A DNA stretch of 64,000 bases from Chryseobacterium flavum (GCF_003385595.1 NZ_QNUE01000003.1:186001-250000); one strand, 5' to 3'. Shown: positions 8,923-18,469, counted from the stretch's first letter. Numbers and translations are program-made. Notes: generated from the sequence alone by a model not told the origin.

Positions 8923-9640
8923 ATACTGGCTGGAAAGAACTGAGCTGTTAATCAAGGAAAAAGGGTTAGAAAAGCTGATCAAAGCAAATATCCTGGTTAT
9001 AGGGCTTGGTGGTGTCGGCTCTTTTGCGGCAGAGTTTCTTGCCAGAGCAGGGGTGGGAAATATGACAATTGTAGATGGTGATACGGTAGACATTACCAAC
9101 ATCAACAGACAGCTTCCTGCTTTACATTCTACAGTGGGAAAGCATAAAGTGGAAGTGGTGGCTGAAAGGCTGCTTGACATTAATCCTTCACTACATTTAA
9201 CCAAAATCAATGAATTCCTAAATCCTGAGAGAATGGATGAAGTGCTGGATTCAGGGAAATTTGACTATGTTCTTGACTGTATTGACAGCGTAACTCCAAA
9301 AATCTGCCTGATTAAAGCAGCAAGGAAAAGAAAGATAAAAATAATCAGCTCGATGGGAGCAGGTGGGAAAACTGATCCAAGTATGGTTATGGTAAGGGAT
9401 ATCAGTAAGACTCATAACTGTTTTCTTGCCAAGCAGGTGAGAAAAAGACTGAAAAAAGAAAAGATCAATAAAGGATTCAGGTGTGTATTCTCTAATGAGA
9501 TACAGAAAGAAGAAAGCCTTAAAATGACTGATGGCAGCAATTTTAAAAAATCATTCTACGGTACGATCAGTTTTATTCCGGCTATTTTCGGTCTGTATGC
9601 TGCTGCTGAAGTGATCAATTACTTAGTGAAAAAAGATTAA
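8915..9640 (+). CDS. tcdA: tRNA threonylcarbamoyladenosine dehydratase (TcdA/CsdL)
   Basis: A ThiF/E1-like ATP-dependent enzyme which cyclises t6A37 in ANN-decoding tRNAs to ct6A. The nucleotide-binding GLGGVGSFAAEFLARAG motif is at about residues 30-46, followed by IVDGDTVDITNINRQ, the E1 signature with the Arg finger, and DCIDSVTPK. Length (241) is close to E. coli TcdA (268). It overlaps the tatD-like gene by 8 bases and the rnpA start by 1 base (TAATG), so the three are one transcript, all with links to nucleic acid processing. Confidence 0.92.
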   Translation: MDKYWLERTELLIKEKGLEKLIKANILVIGLGGVGSFAAEFLARAGVGNMTIVDGDTVDITNINRQLPALHSTVGKHKVEVVAERLLDINPSLHLTKINEFLNPERMDEVLDSGKFDYVLDCIDSVTPKICLIKAARKRKIKIISSMGAGGKTDPSMVMVRDISKTHNCFLAKQVRKRLKKEKINKGFRCVFSNEIQKEESLKMTDGSNFKKSFYGTISFIPAIFGLYAAAEVINYLVKKD

Positions 9641-10014
9641 TGCAGAATTTCAAATATTCCAGAGCAGAAAAACTCAAAAAAAATACTGAGATCTCTTTAC
9701 TTTTCGAAAAAGGTAAATGGAGAACTTGCGGAAACCTTAGAATCATTATATTAAAAGACAAACCGCTTTTACCGTTAGAAAGTGGCAGGTTCGGAGTTTC
9801 TGTTTCCAAAAGATATTTTAAAAAGGCTGTTGACAGAAACCGATTAAAAAGGCTTCTCAGAGAATGCTATCGTTTGAATAAGGATCTGTTTAAAGAGGCT
9901 TTCGGGGATAAAACACTTGCTATGCTTTTCTGGGCTTCTCCGGATATGCCTTCAAAATTTCAGGATGTAGAGGCTCAGTTTATAAAGCTTTGCAATGCAC
10001 AGAAAAAATCTTAG
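9640..10014 (+). CDS. rnpA: Ribonuclease P protein component
   Basis: RnpA binds the RNase P RNA and helps cleave 5' leaders from pre-tRNA. At 124 residues it has the family length and the RNR signature (AVDRNRLKRLLRECYR, about residues 63-78), plus the FGVSVSKRYFKKAV strand before it. The start overlaps the tcdA stop by one base. It is not next to rpmH here, which is common in Bacteroidetes. Confidence 0.96.
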   Translation: MQNFKYSRAEKLKKNTEISLLFEKGKWRTCGNLRIIILKDKPLLPLESGRFGVSVSKRYFKKAVDRNRLKRLLRECYRLNKDLFKEAFGDKTLAMLFWASPDMPSKFQDVEAQFIKLCNAQKKS

Positions 10015-10110
10015 GTCCTATGGTTTACCGGAAATATTATAATTCCAGTTTTCATTAATTTTCAGATTCTTTTTGTAATTTTATAGGAAACAATAAATCT
10101 GAAAATTAAT

Positions 10111-10719
10111 ATGTTAGATGACATTCCCTATTTATCTTATGCGCTAAGTGCATTTATCGGCATTGGGCTGGCAGCAGCAACAGGATTCAGAATTTTCCTT
10201 CCCATGTTTATGGTAAGCCTTGCATCATATTTTCATTGGATTCCCATGAATGAAAGCTTTGAATGGCTTGCAGGATTGCCAACGCTTATAACAACAGGAA
10301 TTGCTACCATCGCTGAGATTTTAGCTTATTATATTCCTTTTATTGATCATTTACTGGATACCGTTTCTATTCCAATGGCAACTATAGCCGGATCAGTATT
10401 ATTTGCAAGTCAGTTCGCAGATCTTGGAACTTTTCCGCAGTGGGCATTGGCTTTAATCGCAGGAGGGGGAACCGCTGCAACAATCAGCTCTGGCTTTGCG
10501 GGAATTCGTGCAGCATCTACTGCAACCACCGGCGGATTGGGAAATTCCGTAGTAGGAACTACCGAAACAGCAGGTGCGGGAATAATGTCTGTTTTGGCTA
10601 TGGCTATGCCAGTTGTTGCAGCCATTTTAGCCATAGCCCTTATCATCCTTATACTTGTCTTTGGGCGGAAAGCCTGGAAAAAGCTGCGGAGCACTAAAAA
10701 TATATCTCAGAATCATTAA
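10111..10719 (+). CDS. DUF4126 family membrane protein
   Basis: A 202-residue protein with about five hydrophobic, Gly/Ala-rich helices (for example SAFIGIGLAAATGFRIFLP at the N-terminus and AMPVVAAILAIALIILILVF near the end). The TGxRxFLP element and the WxAGGGTA-type glycine run fit DUF4126, a family of unknown function in the inner membrane. A hairpin terminator follows directly. Confidence 0.8.
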   Translation: MLDDIPYLSYALSAFIGIGLAAATGFRIFLPMFMVSLASYFHWIPMNESFEWLAGLPTLITTGIATIAEILAYYIPFIDHLLDTVSIPMATIAGSVLFASQFADLGTFPQWALALIAGGGTAATISSGFAGIRAASTATTGGLGNSVVGTTETAGAGIMSVLAMAMPVVAAILAIALIILILVFGRKAWKKLRSTKNISQNH

Positions 10720-10723
10720 AATA

Positions 10724-10751
10724 AAAAGGTACTGGCAAGCCAGTACCTTTT
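10724..10751. terminator. Bidirectional terminator between convergent genes
   Basis: Arms 10724-10736 and 10739-10751 form a perfect 13-bp stem with A and T runs at the outer ends, so it can work on both strands (DUF4126 on plus, the 664-residue protein on minus). Confidence 0.85.
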
Positions 10752-10756
10752 GTATA

Positions 10757-12751
10757 TTAATTTTTACTTCTGAAGTCCTTTATTTCCTGAATTTTAGTTT
10801 CAAAGTATTCTTTTTTATCAGGATTTTTACTGATCAGTATTTCAAAAGCTTTTATAGCTTTAGTGTATAGTTTTTGTTCGAAATAGAGATTGGCGAGCGT
10901 TTCCGTCATCAAATGAGAAATATCATCATTCCTTTCTTTAACAACATAAGAGCTTTCTTCTTTTAGCTGACTGATCTTCGGATTATTCTCAATAAAGGCA
11001 TCAATAACTTTTTCTTTAATTTCAGCCTTTTCCTTTTCTATTTCTTCCGTTCTGTCAATTTTCAGCCAACTCTGCCATGTATTGATAAAACCAGGAACAT
11101 TACTGTCTATAGGTGATTGAACTGCATCTTTCATCTGAGCTTCCTGCACTATTTCCATTTTTTTCGGACCTTCTTTATTTTCTTTCTGCCTTTCGTCTAC
11201 TTTCAAACTTGATATATCAGTACCGAAGAATGAAACATTCATCACCGGTGCCTCCTCTTTTATAGTTTCAGACAAGCTATTTTCTACAGATTTATCATTA
11301 TCTGCAGGATTGGCTCTTTCGATATCAACAGCGCCTATTATTACTTCAGGATCAGGGCTTTCTTCTTTTTCTGTAGTTTCCTGTGCCATAAGAACTTCCA
11401 TGCTTTCATCCTTAGCTTTCGTTTCTTCAGCCACAGGTGACTCATTCTGAATTGTTGTTGAAAATTCAGGAGCCTTACTATTTTTACTGATTAATGAATC
11501 AGGCAGATTAGTCTCAAAGTTCATTGGTTTCCAATTGGATTGAACTTCAGGGATCATTTCTTTTTCTTCAACAGCTTCTTTTCTGACTTCTTCCACATTC
11601 TCAACAGCTGCCACCGTTTCTTCTGCCTTTTCTATGCCTGGCTTTTCATTATTAGCCGGTTCATCTTTCTCTTTTGACCAAAAATGGAAACTTTGAGTCT
11701 CTGCAAAACTTATTTCATGATCTGAAATTACTTCCTGTTCACCCTTTTCTTCCTGTGAAATACCTTTTGACTCTTTCATTTTTTTCTCAACCTCTTCGAT
11801 AAGCCGTCTCATCTCATCTTCATGTTTGTTTACATTTGGTTGTGAAATTTCAACAGATTCAATCGCTTCTTCATTTCTTACCTGAATTTGAACATCCGGC
11901 ATAAATGCATCTGTTCCGTGAAAACTAAGCTCTGCATCTTCTTCAATGATATTGTTTCCGGATAAAACTTCATTTTCAGAAGCAATATCTTTGTATGCTG
12001 CCAAAGCTTGTTTTTCAATTTCTGTTTCAGGAGTCAGAGTCTCTGTTTCGTGGAAGCTTATATGTTCTTCATCTTCCACTTTGCCTGCTTCTGCTTTTGT
12101 AGAAATTTCATCTTCATGTATGATAACTTCGGGCGTAAACTCCTCTCCTGCATTCTTTTCAGCAGACCCCGACTCTTTCTCATCACCAGATATATCTTCT
12201 TTTAAAGGCTCAATTGCAGATTCAATCTTCTGAATGACCAGGGTACCGGACTCCAGTGTGGATTCTAAGTCTATTTGTTCAGGATTCTTTTCATCCAAAA
12301 AGTTTTCTTCTCCTTCAAACAGTATCCTGTTTCTTTCGCCATTTACATAAATATGTTCAACCTCCTGAGACGAAGGCAACAGACATATACTCCCTTCTTT
12401 TTCCGGAGACTGGTCTCTTTTAAGCGGGAATCCTTTATCTTTATATCCATAGCGGTTGGCTTTCTCAGAATTTTTAGATGATTGTTTTTCTTCAATAACC
12501 TCCGGATTCTGTTTTTTCTCAATTACTCCGTTGATTAACTGATAAAGGATTTTTTTATCTGTCGTATAAGCTGCCGTTGTAGAAAGCTCTTTCTGATAAT
12601 TCTCTTTATCATACAGATGCACACCATACAGGTGAAGTGCTCTGATATTCTGAATATAAGGAAAAGCCTGAATCTCTTCTTTCAAAAGATTAAGATCTTC
12701 TGACTGAATATTTTTCGGATTTTTTATTAACTCTAAAACTCTGGAATTCAT
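10757..12751 (-). CDS. Acidic low-complexity protein with C-terminal TPR-like repeat
   Basis: A 664-residue protein without signal peptide or membrane helix. Residues 1-75 are ordered and contain an FPYIQNIRALHLYGVH stretch. About 100-560 is very rich in E, K, S and looks disordered; within it short SFxxT units recur (SFHETETLTP, SFHGTDAFMP, SFAETQSFHF, SFFGTDISSL). The last about 60 residues (SHLMTETLANLYFEQKLYTK) resemble a single TPR unit. I do not recognise a characterised homologue. It starts one base after the LptE stop, so it is co-translated with LptE behind the sigma-54-type activator gene. Confidence 0.75.
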   Translation of the reverse strand: MNSRVLELIKNPKNIQSEDLNLLKEEIQAFPYIQNIRALHLYGVHLYDKENYQKELSTTAAYTTDKKILYQLINGVIEKKQNPEVIEEKQSSKNSEKANRYGYKDKGFPLKRDQSPEKEGSICLLPSSQEVEHIYVNGERNRILFEGEENFLDEKNPEQIDLESTLESGTLVIQKIESAIEPLKEDISGDEKESGSAEKNAGEEFTPEVIIHEDEISTKAEAGKVEDEEHISFHETETLTPETEIEKQALAAYKDIASENEVLSGNNIIEEDAELSFHGTDAFMPDVQIQVRNEEAIESVEISQPNVNKHEDEMRRLIEEVEKKMKESKGISQEEKGEQEVISDHEISFAETQSFHFWSKEKDEPANNEKPGIEKAEETVAAVENVEEVRKEAVEEKEMIPEVQSNWKPMNFETNLPDSLISKNSKAPEFSTTIQNESPVAEETKAKDESMEVLMAQETTEKEESPDPEVIIGAVDIERANPADNDKSVENSLSETIKEEAPVMNVSFFGTDISSLKVDERQKENKEGPKKMEIVQEAQMKDAVQSPIDSNVPGFINTWQSWLKIDRTEEIEKEKAEIKEKVIDAFIENNPKISQLKEESSYVVKERNDDISHLMTETLANLYFEQKLYTKAIKAFEILISKNPDKKEYFETKIQEIKDFRSKN

Positions 12752-12752
12752 C

Positions 12753-13304
12753 TTACCAATTCGCTACAATATCGTTAAAAATCTTATTTATAATTCTTTC
12801 TGTAACAATTTTCACCTGAGAAGCTTCAATGTCACTCTGCGATAAATTGCTGTTAAAAGCCGCTTCATCTGTATAGGTTCTGTCAAAACTGGCATCAGGA
12901 TGTACTTTATTTTCATAATGCACTTTCACCGTAATGGTAAGTTTGTTCTGAGCCTGTTGTATTACTCCTCCGGAAGGGTTAGTCTGGGTATTGGAGCTTA
13001 TTGTAGTAGGAGCAATACTATAATCTGTAATTTCTCCTTCTATCAGAATATCAGGATTTTCTTTAGTTCCCTTTAAAGTGGTTCTCTGTAAAAAACGATT
13101 TTGGATATCAGTAGAAAACTGCTGTGACAATGTTGGATTTACAAGAGGTGCATTGTTAGGAAACTCATTGATCTGAACAGTCTTTTCATCAGTCAGAGAC
13201 GATCCTGTAAAACTGTAACATGAGTTCAAAACTCCCAGTAAAACGAAAAGTATTCCAACTAATACAGATCTTTTCAGACGATTATTTTTAATCTTAATAT
13301 TCAT
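12753..13304 (-). CDS. lptE: LptE family lipopolysaccharide-assembly lipoprotein
   Basis: A 183-residue lipoprotein: a basic start, hydrophobic helix and lipobox LNSC (lipid Cys29). The mature sequence has the LptE-like pattern of an early YSFTGSSL, a middle NPDILIEGEITDYSIAP strand and a C-terminal helix with VTERIINKIFNDIV. LptE plugs the LptD barrel that places lipopolysaccharide in the outer leaflet. It lies between a sigma-54-type activator (upstream, 53 bases) and the acidic protein, the common flavobacterial order. Sequence similarity to proteobacterial LptE is low, so the call leans on family and context. Confidence 0.8.
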   Translation of the reverse strand: MNIKIKNNRLKRSVLVGILFVLLGVLNSCYSFTGSSLTDEKTVQINEFPNNAPLVNPTLSQQFSTDIQNRFLQRTTLKGTKENPDILIEGEITDYSIAPTTISSNTQTNPSGGVIQQAQNKLTITVKVHYENKVHPDASFDRTYTDEAAFNSNLSQSDIEASQVKIVTERIINKIFNDIVANW

Positions 13305-13357
13305 TTTTATCTTTATTTCATGAAAACAATTTCTGCCGTTCTTATTTCCTGCAGGCC

Positions 13358-14647
13358 TTAATCTTCAAGATTATACTGTTTTATTTTTCTATATAAAGTT
13401 CTCTGTGAAATTCCCAATTCATCTGCAGCTCTGTTTCTGCGTCCTTTATGCTTTTCAAGCGCCTTAATGATCAGGTCTTTTTCATTATTCTGAAGAGAAA
13501 GAGATTCAGGTTTATTTTCTTCAACCTCAATATCTTCAACATCTTCGTAACTGTCATCCGGTGAAGAGATAATAGTTGGGGTCTGCACAGCCGGAGCATC
13601 CTTATTATTTTCAAAATACAGCAAAGATCCCTGATTCACCTGTTGCTGATTTTCAGAAGTATAAATCCTGTTGATCAGATTCTTTTCATGGCTGCTCAGG
13701 TCACCTGTTCCTCTGTTCTTTATCAATTCCGAAGTTAGGGATTTTAAATCATTGATATCATTTCTCATATCAAAAAGAATCTTATACATAATCTCCCTTT
13801 CGCTTCCAAAGTCACTTTGCTTTGGAGAATTCTGATTATTTACAACCATCGGAAGGTGTGTTTCCATAGGAATATACTCAGCGAGTTTCTCTGCTGTTAT
13901 ATTTCTGTTTCTTTCCACTACTGTCATTTGTTCTACAAGATTCCTTAGCTGGCGAACGTTGCCTGGAAAAGAATAACTTTCAATATAGTGAACGGCGCTT
14001 GGCTCAAGTTCAAGTTCGGGCATCCTGTATTTTTCTGCAAAATCAATTGCAAACTTTCTGAATAATAAATGTATATCTCCTTTCCTTTCTCTTAAAGGAG
14101 GCATATCTATCTGGACAGTATTCAAACGGTAGTATAAATCTTCACGGAACCTTCCGTCATGGATAGCTTTCATCATATTAACATTGGTAGCCGCTACAAT
14201 TCTTACATTGGTTTTTTGAACCTGTGAAGATCCTACCTTCATAAATTCACCGCTTTCAAGCACCCTTAAAAGACGAACCTGTGTTTGTAACGGAAGCTCT
14301 CCAACCTCATCAAGGAAGATTGTTCCACCATCTGCCACCTCAAAGTAACCTTTTCTGGTTGCTGTAGCTCCGGTGAAAGCACCTTTTTCATGCCCGAATA
14401 GTTCAGAATCTATGGTTCCTTCCGGGATAGCCCCACAATTGACCACAATATAAGGCTGATGTTTTCGTCTTGACTCTGAATGTATAATTTTGGGAATAAA
14501 TTCTTTTCCTACCCCACTTTCTCCAATCACCAGGACGGAAATATCTGTGGGTGCGACCTGAATAGACTTTTCCAGGGCCCGGTTAAGCGCCGGAAAATTT
14601 CCAATAATTCCGAAACGGTTTTTTATGTTTTGTAACTCGTTGCTCAT
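13358..14647 (-). CDS. Sigma-54-interacting AAA+ transcriptional regulator
   Basis: A 429-residue bacterial enhancer-binding protein. The AAA+ domain starts almost at the N-terminus, with no receiver or PAS domain: Walker A GESGVGKE at residues 42-49, the sigma-54 contact loop GAFTGA at 89-94, Walker B GGTIFLDEVGEL. A variable linker of about 110 residues follows, then a Fis-type helix-turn-helix (HKGRRNRAADELGISQRTLY) at the C-terminus. Without a sensor domain its activity may be controlled by expression or by partner proteins. It heads the operon with lptE and the acidic protein. Confidence 0.93.
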   Translation of the reverse strand: MSNELQNIKNRFGIIGNFPALNRALEKSIQVAPTDISVLVIGESGVGKEFIPKIIHSESRRKHQPYIVVNCGAIPEGTIDSELFGHEKGAFTGATATRKGYFEVADGGTIFLDEVGELPLQTQVRLLRVLESGEFMKVGSSQVQKTNVRIVAATNVNMMKAIHDGRFREDLYYRLNTVQIDMPPLRERKGDIHLLFRKFAIDFAEKYRMPELELEPSAVHYIESYSFPGNVRQLRNLVEQMTVVERNRNITAEKLAEYIPMETHLPMVVNNQNSPKQSDFGSEREIMYKILFDMRNDINDLKSLTSELIKNRGTGDLSSHEKNLINRIYTSENQQQVNQGSLLYFENNKDAPAVQTPTIISSPDDSYEDVEDIEVEENKPESLSLQNNEKDLIIKALEKHKGRRNRAADELGISQRTLYRKIKQYNLED

Positions 14648-14750
14648 AAGTAAATATTTGATTATTGATTTAATGTGTTCTACAGCTCTTCAATTATTTC
14701 CTGTAGTTTTGTTAAATGATGTATAGACATCTTTCATTGTCTTCCTTTCA

Positions 14751-15470
14751 TCACACGTCTGCAATGCCAACGTTTTTTAAATCTAAATAATCTTTGTTTC
14801 TGATTTTAGAAACTTTACTTTTAAAGTGTATGCTTTCAGCAAAGCCGTACCTTTTACTTTGTCTTTCAAAATCCTCCAGAGCTTTATCATATTTCCCCGG
14901 CTCAAAACAGGTAGAGCCTAAGTAACAATGATCAAACATTCCCTTCACATAACCTCTTGCTGCCAGTAGACTTTCAATCGTTGCGACGGCTTTTCCTTTC
15001 TGTCCTAAAACACCATAAGGCATGGCGTTTACTATGCCGAGGGCATAACCTCCGTTTTGAGATCTACTTAAGTCTTCGAAGTAATACTTTTTTAAAGCTT
15101 CAAGATACTGAATCGCTCCTTTATAATCCCTTAAAAGCTGAAACTTATACCAACTTAAATATCCTCCGGGATCTGGTGAAACAGCTTTATCAATAAGTAT
15201 TTTCCAGGTTATAAAACCTTTATTTTTACAATAGGGAACAGTCTTTTCTATATGAGCACCTGCAAAATCAGAACACTGTTCCGAAGCTTTATTGTCAAGT
15301 CCTTGGGATTCCCTGTATCCCTGAATATCGGAAGCCCAGTTGTATAACTCGCCAGCTTTTTTACAGTCCTCTCCCTCTATTGCACCACAATTAACCTGTG
15401 CAATAGTATTGGTATAAACTATAAGTAACAAAAAGCTTAGGTAATACCTCTGAAACTTTTCCATTTTCAA
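14751..15470 (-). CDS. Secreted hypothetical protein with helical repeats
   Basis: A 239-residue protein with a signal peptide (FQRYYLSFLLLIVYTNTIAQ), so it is exported to the periplasm or beyond. The mature part has several Cys residues and TPR-like helices (WYKFQLLRDYKGAIQYLEAL, KYDKALEDFERQS). I do not recognise the family. Translation could start at Met1 or Met3. It stands alone, with 211 bases to miaB on one side and 104 bases to the activator gene on the other. Confidence 0.65.
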   Translation of the reverse strand: MKMEKFQRYYLSFLLLIVYTNTIAQVNCGAIEGEDCKKAGELYNWASDIQGYRESQGLDNKASEQCSDFAGAHIEKTVPYCKNKGFITWKILIDKAVSPDPGGYLSWYKFQLLRDYKGAIQYLEALKKYYFEDLSRSQNGGYALGIVNAMPYGVLGQKGKAVATIESLLAARGYVKGMFDHCYLGSTCFEPGKYDKALEDFERQSKRYGFAESIHFKSKVSKIRNKDYLDLKNVGIADV

Positions 15471-15680
15471 TTTTATAGGTTAAATACTAAAGTAATCTGC
15501 TTTAAAACCATTGATCCCTTTTATCTTCCGGTCATCCGGTAATCTTGTAGTGATAAAACTTTTTCAACATTCTATCTGCGATCATATCCATCAAATCCGA
15601 ATTCACAGACGTTAATCCGAACTACCCTGTCCTGTCTTCACAATTTACTAAATTCTAACGGTAATATATCCGCTGATTTC

Positions 15681-17126
15681 TTATTCTGCAATTCTCCCTA
15701 AAAGTGTGCCCTGAGTGTTATCATAAACAAAAACGTTCACAATGTCACCTATTTTCTGTCCTTCAAGTTTATCAAATACACATACCGCATTCTGTGAATT
15801 CCTTCCTTTCCATTGGTTTTCATTCTTCTTGGAAGTTCCTTCTATCAGAATCTGATGGGTTCTTCCTACATAAGATTTCATTCTCTTTCTGGATAATTCT
15901 CCCTGTAAGGCAATAACTTCAGCAAGACGTCTCTGTTTCACATCTGCCGGAATATTGTCTTCCATTTTTTTATGTGCAGGAGTCCCGGGCCTTTCCGAAT
16001 AGGCAAACATATATCCATAATCATATTCTACCTCTTTCATCAGGCTTAATGTGTCCTGATGATCTTCTTCAGTCTCATTACAGAATCCAACAATCATATC
16101 CTGTGAAAAAGCAACTTCAGGTACAATTTCCTTTGCTTTTTTAATCAGATCCAGGTATTCTTCCCGGGTATGCTGTCTGTTCATTGCCTGAAGCATATTA
16201 TTACTTCCGCTTTGTACGGGAAGGTGTACATATTTACAGATGTTATTATGTTTTGCCATCATATGGAATACATCAAGGCTCATATCCTGCGGGTTTGAAG
16301 TTGAGAATCTTATTCTCATTTCAGGAACCGCTTTAGCTACCTGATCAAGCAGCTGTGCAAAATTAACCGCTGTTGCTTTCTGCATTTCCGAAGCCTTAGC
16401 AAAATCCTTTTTCGGACCTCCTCCATACCATAAATAAGAATCTACGTTTTGGCCCAGAAGGGTGATCTCTTTGTATCCGTTATTCCAAAGGTCCTTACAT
16501 TCATCTATAATGGAATGAGGATCCCTGCTTCTTTCCCGTCCTCTTGTAAATGGAACCACACAAAATGTACACATATTATCACAACCTCTAGTAATAGTAA
16601 CATAAGCAGTCACTCCATTTCCTCCCAAACGGACAGGATTAATATCTGCATACGTTTCTTCTTTAGAGAGTATTACATTAATTGCATCTCTTCCATCCTC
16701 AGTTTCTTTTAAAAGATTAGGAAGATCCCTATAAGCATCAGGTCCCACCACAAGATCCACTAACTGTTCTTCTTCAAGAAACTTGGTTTTTAATCTCTCA
16801 GCCATACATCCAAGAACCCCTACAGTCATATTCGGTTTTTCCTTCTTAAGATTTTTGAACTGGGAAAGGCGCATTCTTACGGTTTGCTCTGCCTTTTCAC
16901 GGATAGAACAAGTATTGAGAAGGATAAGGTCAGCCTCTTCAGCTTTCATCGTTGTATTATATCCCTGCTCATTAAGAATAGATGCAACAATCTCAGAATC
17001 AGAAAAATTCATCTGACAGCCATAACTTTCCAGGAACAGCTTCTTGGAATTTTCAGGTCTTTCCGCAATTGCAAATGCTTCCCCTTGTTTTGTTTCGTCT
17101 ATATATTTTTCCTGCACGATAATCAA
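15681..17126 (-). CDS. miaB: tRNA-2-methylthio-N6-dimethylallyladenosine synthase MiaB
   Basis: MiaB is a radical SAM methylthiotransferase acting on i6A37 of tRNAs reading UNN codons. The N-terminal domain has the first iron-sulfur cysteines (ESYGCQMNFSDSE; NTCSIREKAE; GVLGCMAERLK). The radical SAM motif GCDNMCTFCVVPFTRGRERS is near residues 185-204. A C-terminal TRAM domain ends the protein (VGRTHQILIEG ... GTLLGRI). Length 481 is normal. MiaE, which hydroxylates the product, is encoded 20 kb away at 37001. Confidence 0.97.
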   Translation of the reverse strand: MIIVQEKYIDETKQGEAFAIAERPENSKKLFLESYGCQMNFSDSEIVASILNEQGYNTTMKAEEADLILLNTCSIREKAEQTVRMRLSQFKNLKKEKPNMTVGVLGCMAERLKTKFLEEEQLVDLVVGPDAYRDLPNLLKETEDGRDAINVILSKEETYADINPVRLGGNGVTAYVTITRGCDNMCTFCVVPFTRGRERSRDPHSIIDECKDLWNNGYKEITLLGQNVDSYLWYGGGPKKDFAKASEMQKATAVNFAQLLDQVAKAVPEMRIRFSTSNPQDMSLDVFHMMAKHNNICKYVHLPVQSGSNNMLQAMNRQHTREEYLDLIKKAKEIVPEVAFSQDMIVGFCNETEEDHQDTLSLMKEVEYDYGYMFAYSERPGTPAHKKMEDNIPADVKQRRLAEVIALQGELSRKRMKSYVGRTHQILIEGTSKKNENQWKGRNSQNAVCVFDKLEGQKIGDIVNVFVYDNTQGTLLGRIAE

Positions 17127-17189
17127 TTTAATGTCCGGCTTAAAATTTCACTGATTTTGTAAATTTTAAATAACGAACAGATGAGTCTG

Positions 17190-17197
17190 CAAAGATA
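17190..17197 (-). promoter_or_regulatory. -7 box of the miaB promoter
   Basis: TATCTTTG on the minus strand matches TAnnTTTG, 63 bases before the miaB ATG. Confidence 0.5.
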
Positions 17198-17223
17198 CAA
17201 AATATTGTGACAGATTGGCAGGG

Positions 17224-17915
17224 CTATCTTTCAATATATGTTACTGAAAAATTCATTGGAAATGAAATCCTTTCCAGGATGGGAATATCTCTGTATAATG
17301 CTGGCATCCATGCTTTTTTCATTCTGGAGAGTGTCCGCATAAAATCATTGTTAAAATTCCGGTTATCTATTTCAGGATAAATCCTGGCATTGGTGATATG
17401 TCCGTCCTTACCAACATAAAATTCGAGGTTTATTTTCCCGTTGAAATGATAATCCTCAAAAATCATCATAAAATTATCATGGAAAAGGTCATTAAATTTT
17501 TTCATCCCATCAGGATATTTTGCATGAGTCACAAAATCAGTAGCCTTATAACCGGGCTTATAATTACTCATTACATCTTTAGGATATAATATAAATTCAG
17601 TAATAGCACCGATTTGCCAGCCTTTTACTTCAGCAGGCTTCCATTTTTTAAGGTTTTTAAGAATTTCTCTTGATACATCATAAGATCTTTTATCAGCTTT
17701 ATTTCTGATGTCTTTGTTATAATAATCCTGGGCTGATAAATTTCTTTTTCATCACACTCCTTTATTTTATTGTTAACAAGATATTCATGAACGTCTTTAT
17801 AAAAATTAACCATGCCTCCTTCGTAGAAGTCCTGCTTCGGAGGATATTCATCAAGTATCTGAGCCTGAGATAAAGAAGCAGAGGCCAGACAAAACAAAAT
17901 AATAATATTCTTCAT
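17224..17915 (-). pseudogene. Secreted TonB-C-like protein, split by a -1 frameshift
   Basis: Two reading frames on the minus strand make up one gene. Frame one (17915-17625) has a signal peptide (IIILFCLASASLSQAQ) and FYEGGMVNFYKDVHEYL. Frame two, ending at 17224, carries the rest. Reading frame two back past its first Met gives a coherent REILKNLKKWKPAEVKGWQ (about 17680-17620) that joins directly to MSNYKPGYKATDF. The frame must change between 17748, where the second frame opens, and 17627, where the first stops. The second half has the FYVGKDGHITNARI and MKKAWMPAL features of TonB C-terminal-like domains. It may be a true pseudogene or an assembly error. Confidence 0.7.
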
Positions 17916-17959
17916 TTTATGGTATATCTATGGTACTAGTTTTTCTGTTTATTTAAAAG

Positions 17960-18451
17960 CTATATATCTACTGAGACAGAAGAAAAATTCATTTTAAGTT
18001 TCATCTCAGATTTTACAGACTGTCCGCCACAGCTGGCAGGAGTCCAGTTTTTTTTGATCCGCCTTACCACATACTGCATATCATCAAAGAAGACTTCACT
18101 ATGTAATACTTTAGGGGAACCTTCAATATCAGTTACCTTTCCTGCTGCATCAATAGTTAATGTAAATACGAAATCCCCGGACAAAGTATAAAAATCCGAA
18201 TTCAGATAAGTATACATATATCTGCTTAAAATATCTTTATAAGCAGCTGCTCCACCTTCATATGCAGCAGGTTTAAAATCATTGCATTTTACGGCAATCT
18301 GCATGAATGGTTCCTTAATATCTATTTTTAAAATATTCTTGTTATTCTCTGTGATAAAAGAATCATCTCTATCCTCAAGATCCTGACCAAAAGAAAGGGT
18401 TACACAACAAAAAGTAAAAAATAACAGCAGAACTCTTATCATAATAATCAT
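17960..18451 (-). CDS. Secreted TonB C-terminal-like protein
   Basis: A 163-residue protein with a signal peptide ending at LSFGQ (start at Met1 or Met4). The C-terminal half (DFVFTLTIDAAGKVTDIEG ... VRRIKKNWTPASCGGQ) has the layout of energy-transducer TonB C-terminal domains found free in many Bacteroidetes secreted proteins: a strand with D-x-x-G-x-V/I, then a helix ending in W-x-P-A. It has no membrane anchor or proline-rich spacer, so it is not a working TonB by itself. It lies 44 bases upstream of the frameshifted paralogue and probably shares its transcript. Confidence 0.7.
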   Translation of the reverse strand: MIIMIRVLLLFFTFCCVTLSFGQDLEDRDDSFITENNKNILKIDIKEPFMQIAVKCNDFKPAAYEGGAAAYKDILSRYMYTYLNSDFYTLSGDFVFTLTIDAAGKVTDIEGSPKVLHSEVFFDDMQYVVRRIKKNWTPASCGGQSVKSEMKLKMNFSSVSVDI

Positions 18452-18469
18452 TTAAAAACAAATAATAGA

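Noticed and set aside
17620-17650. Programmed -1 frameshifting at an A-rich site
   Set aside because: An A AAA AAT heptamer occurs near 17643, but the second frame already reads sensibly well upstream of it, so the break must be earlier; mutation or sequencing error is simpler.
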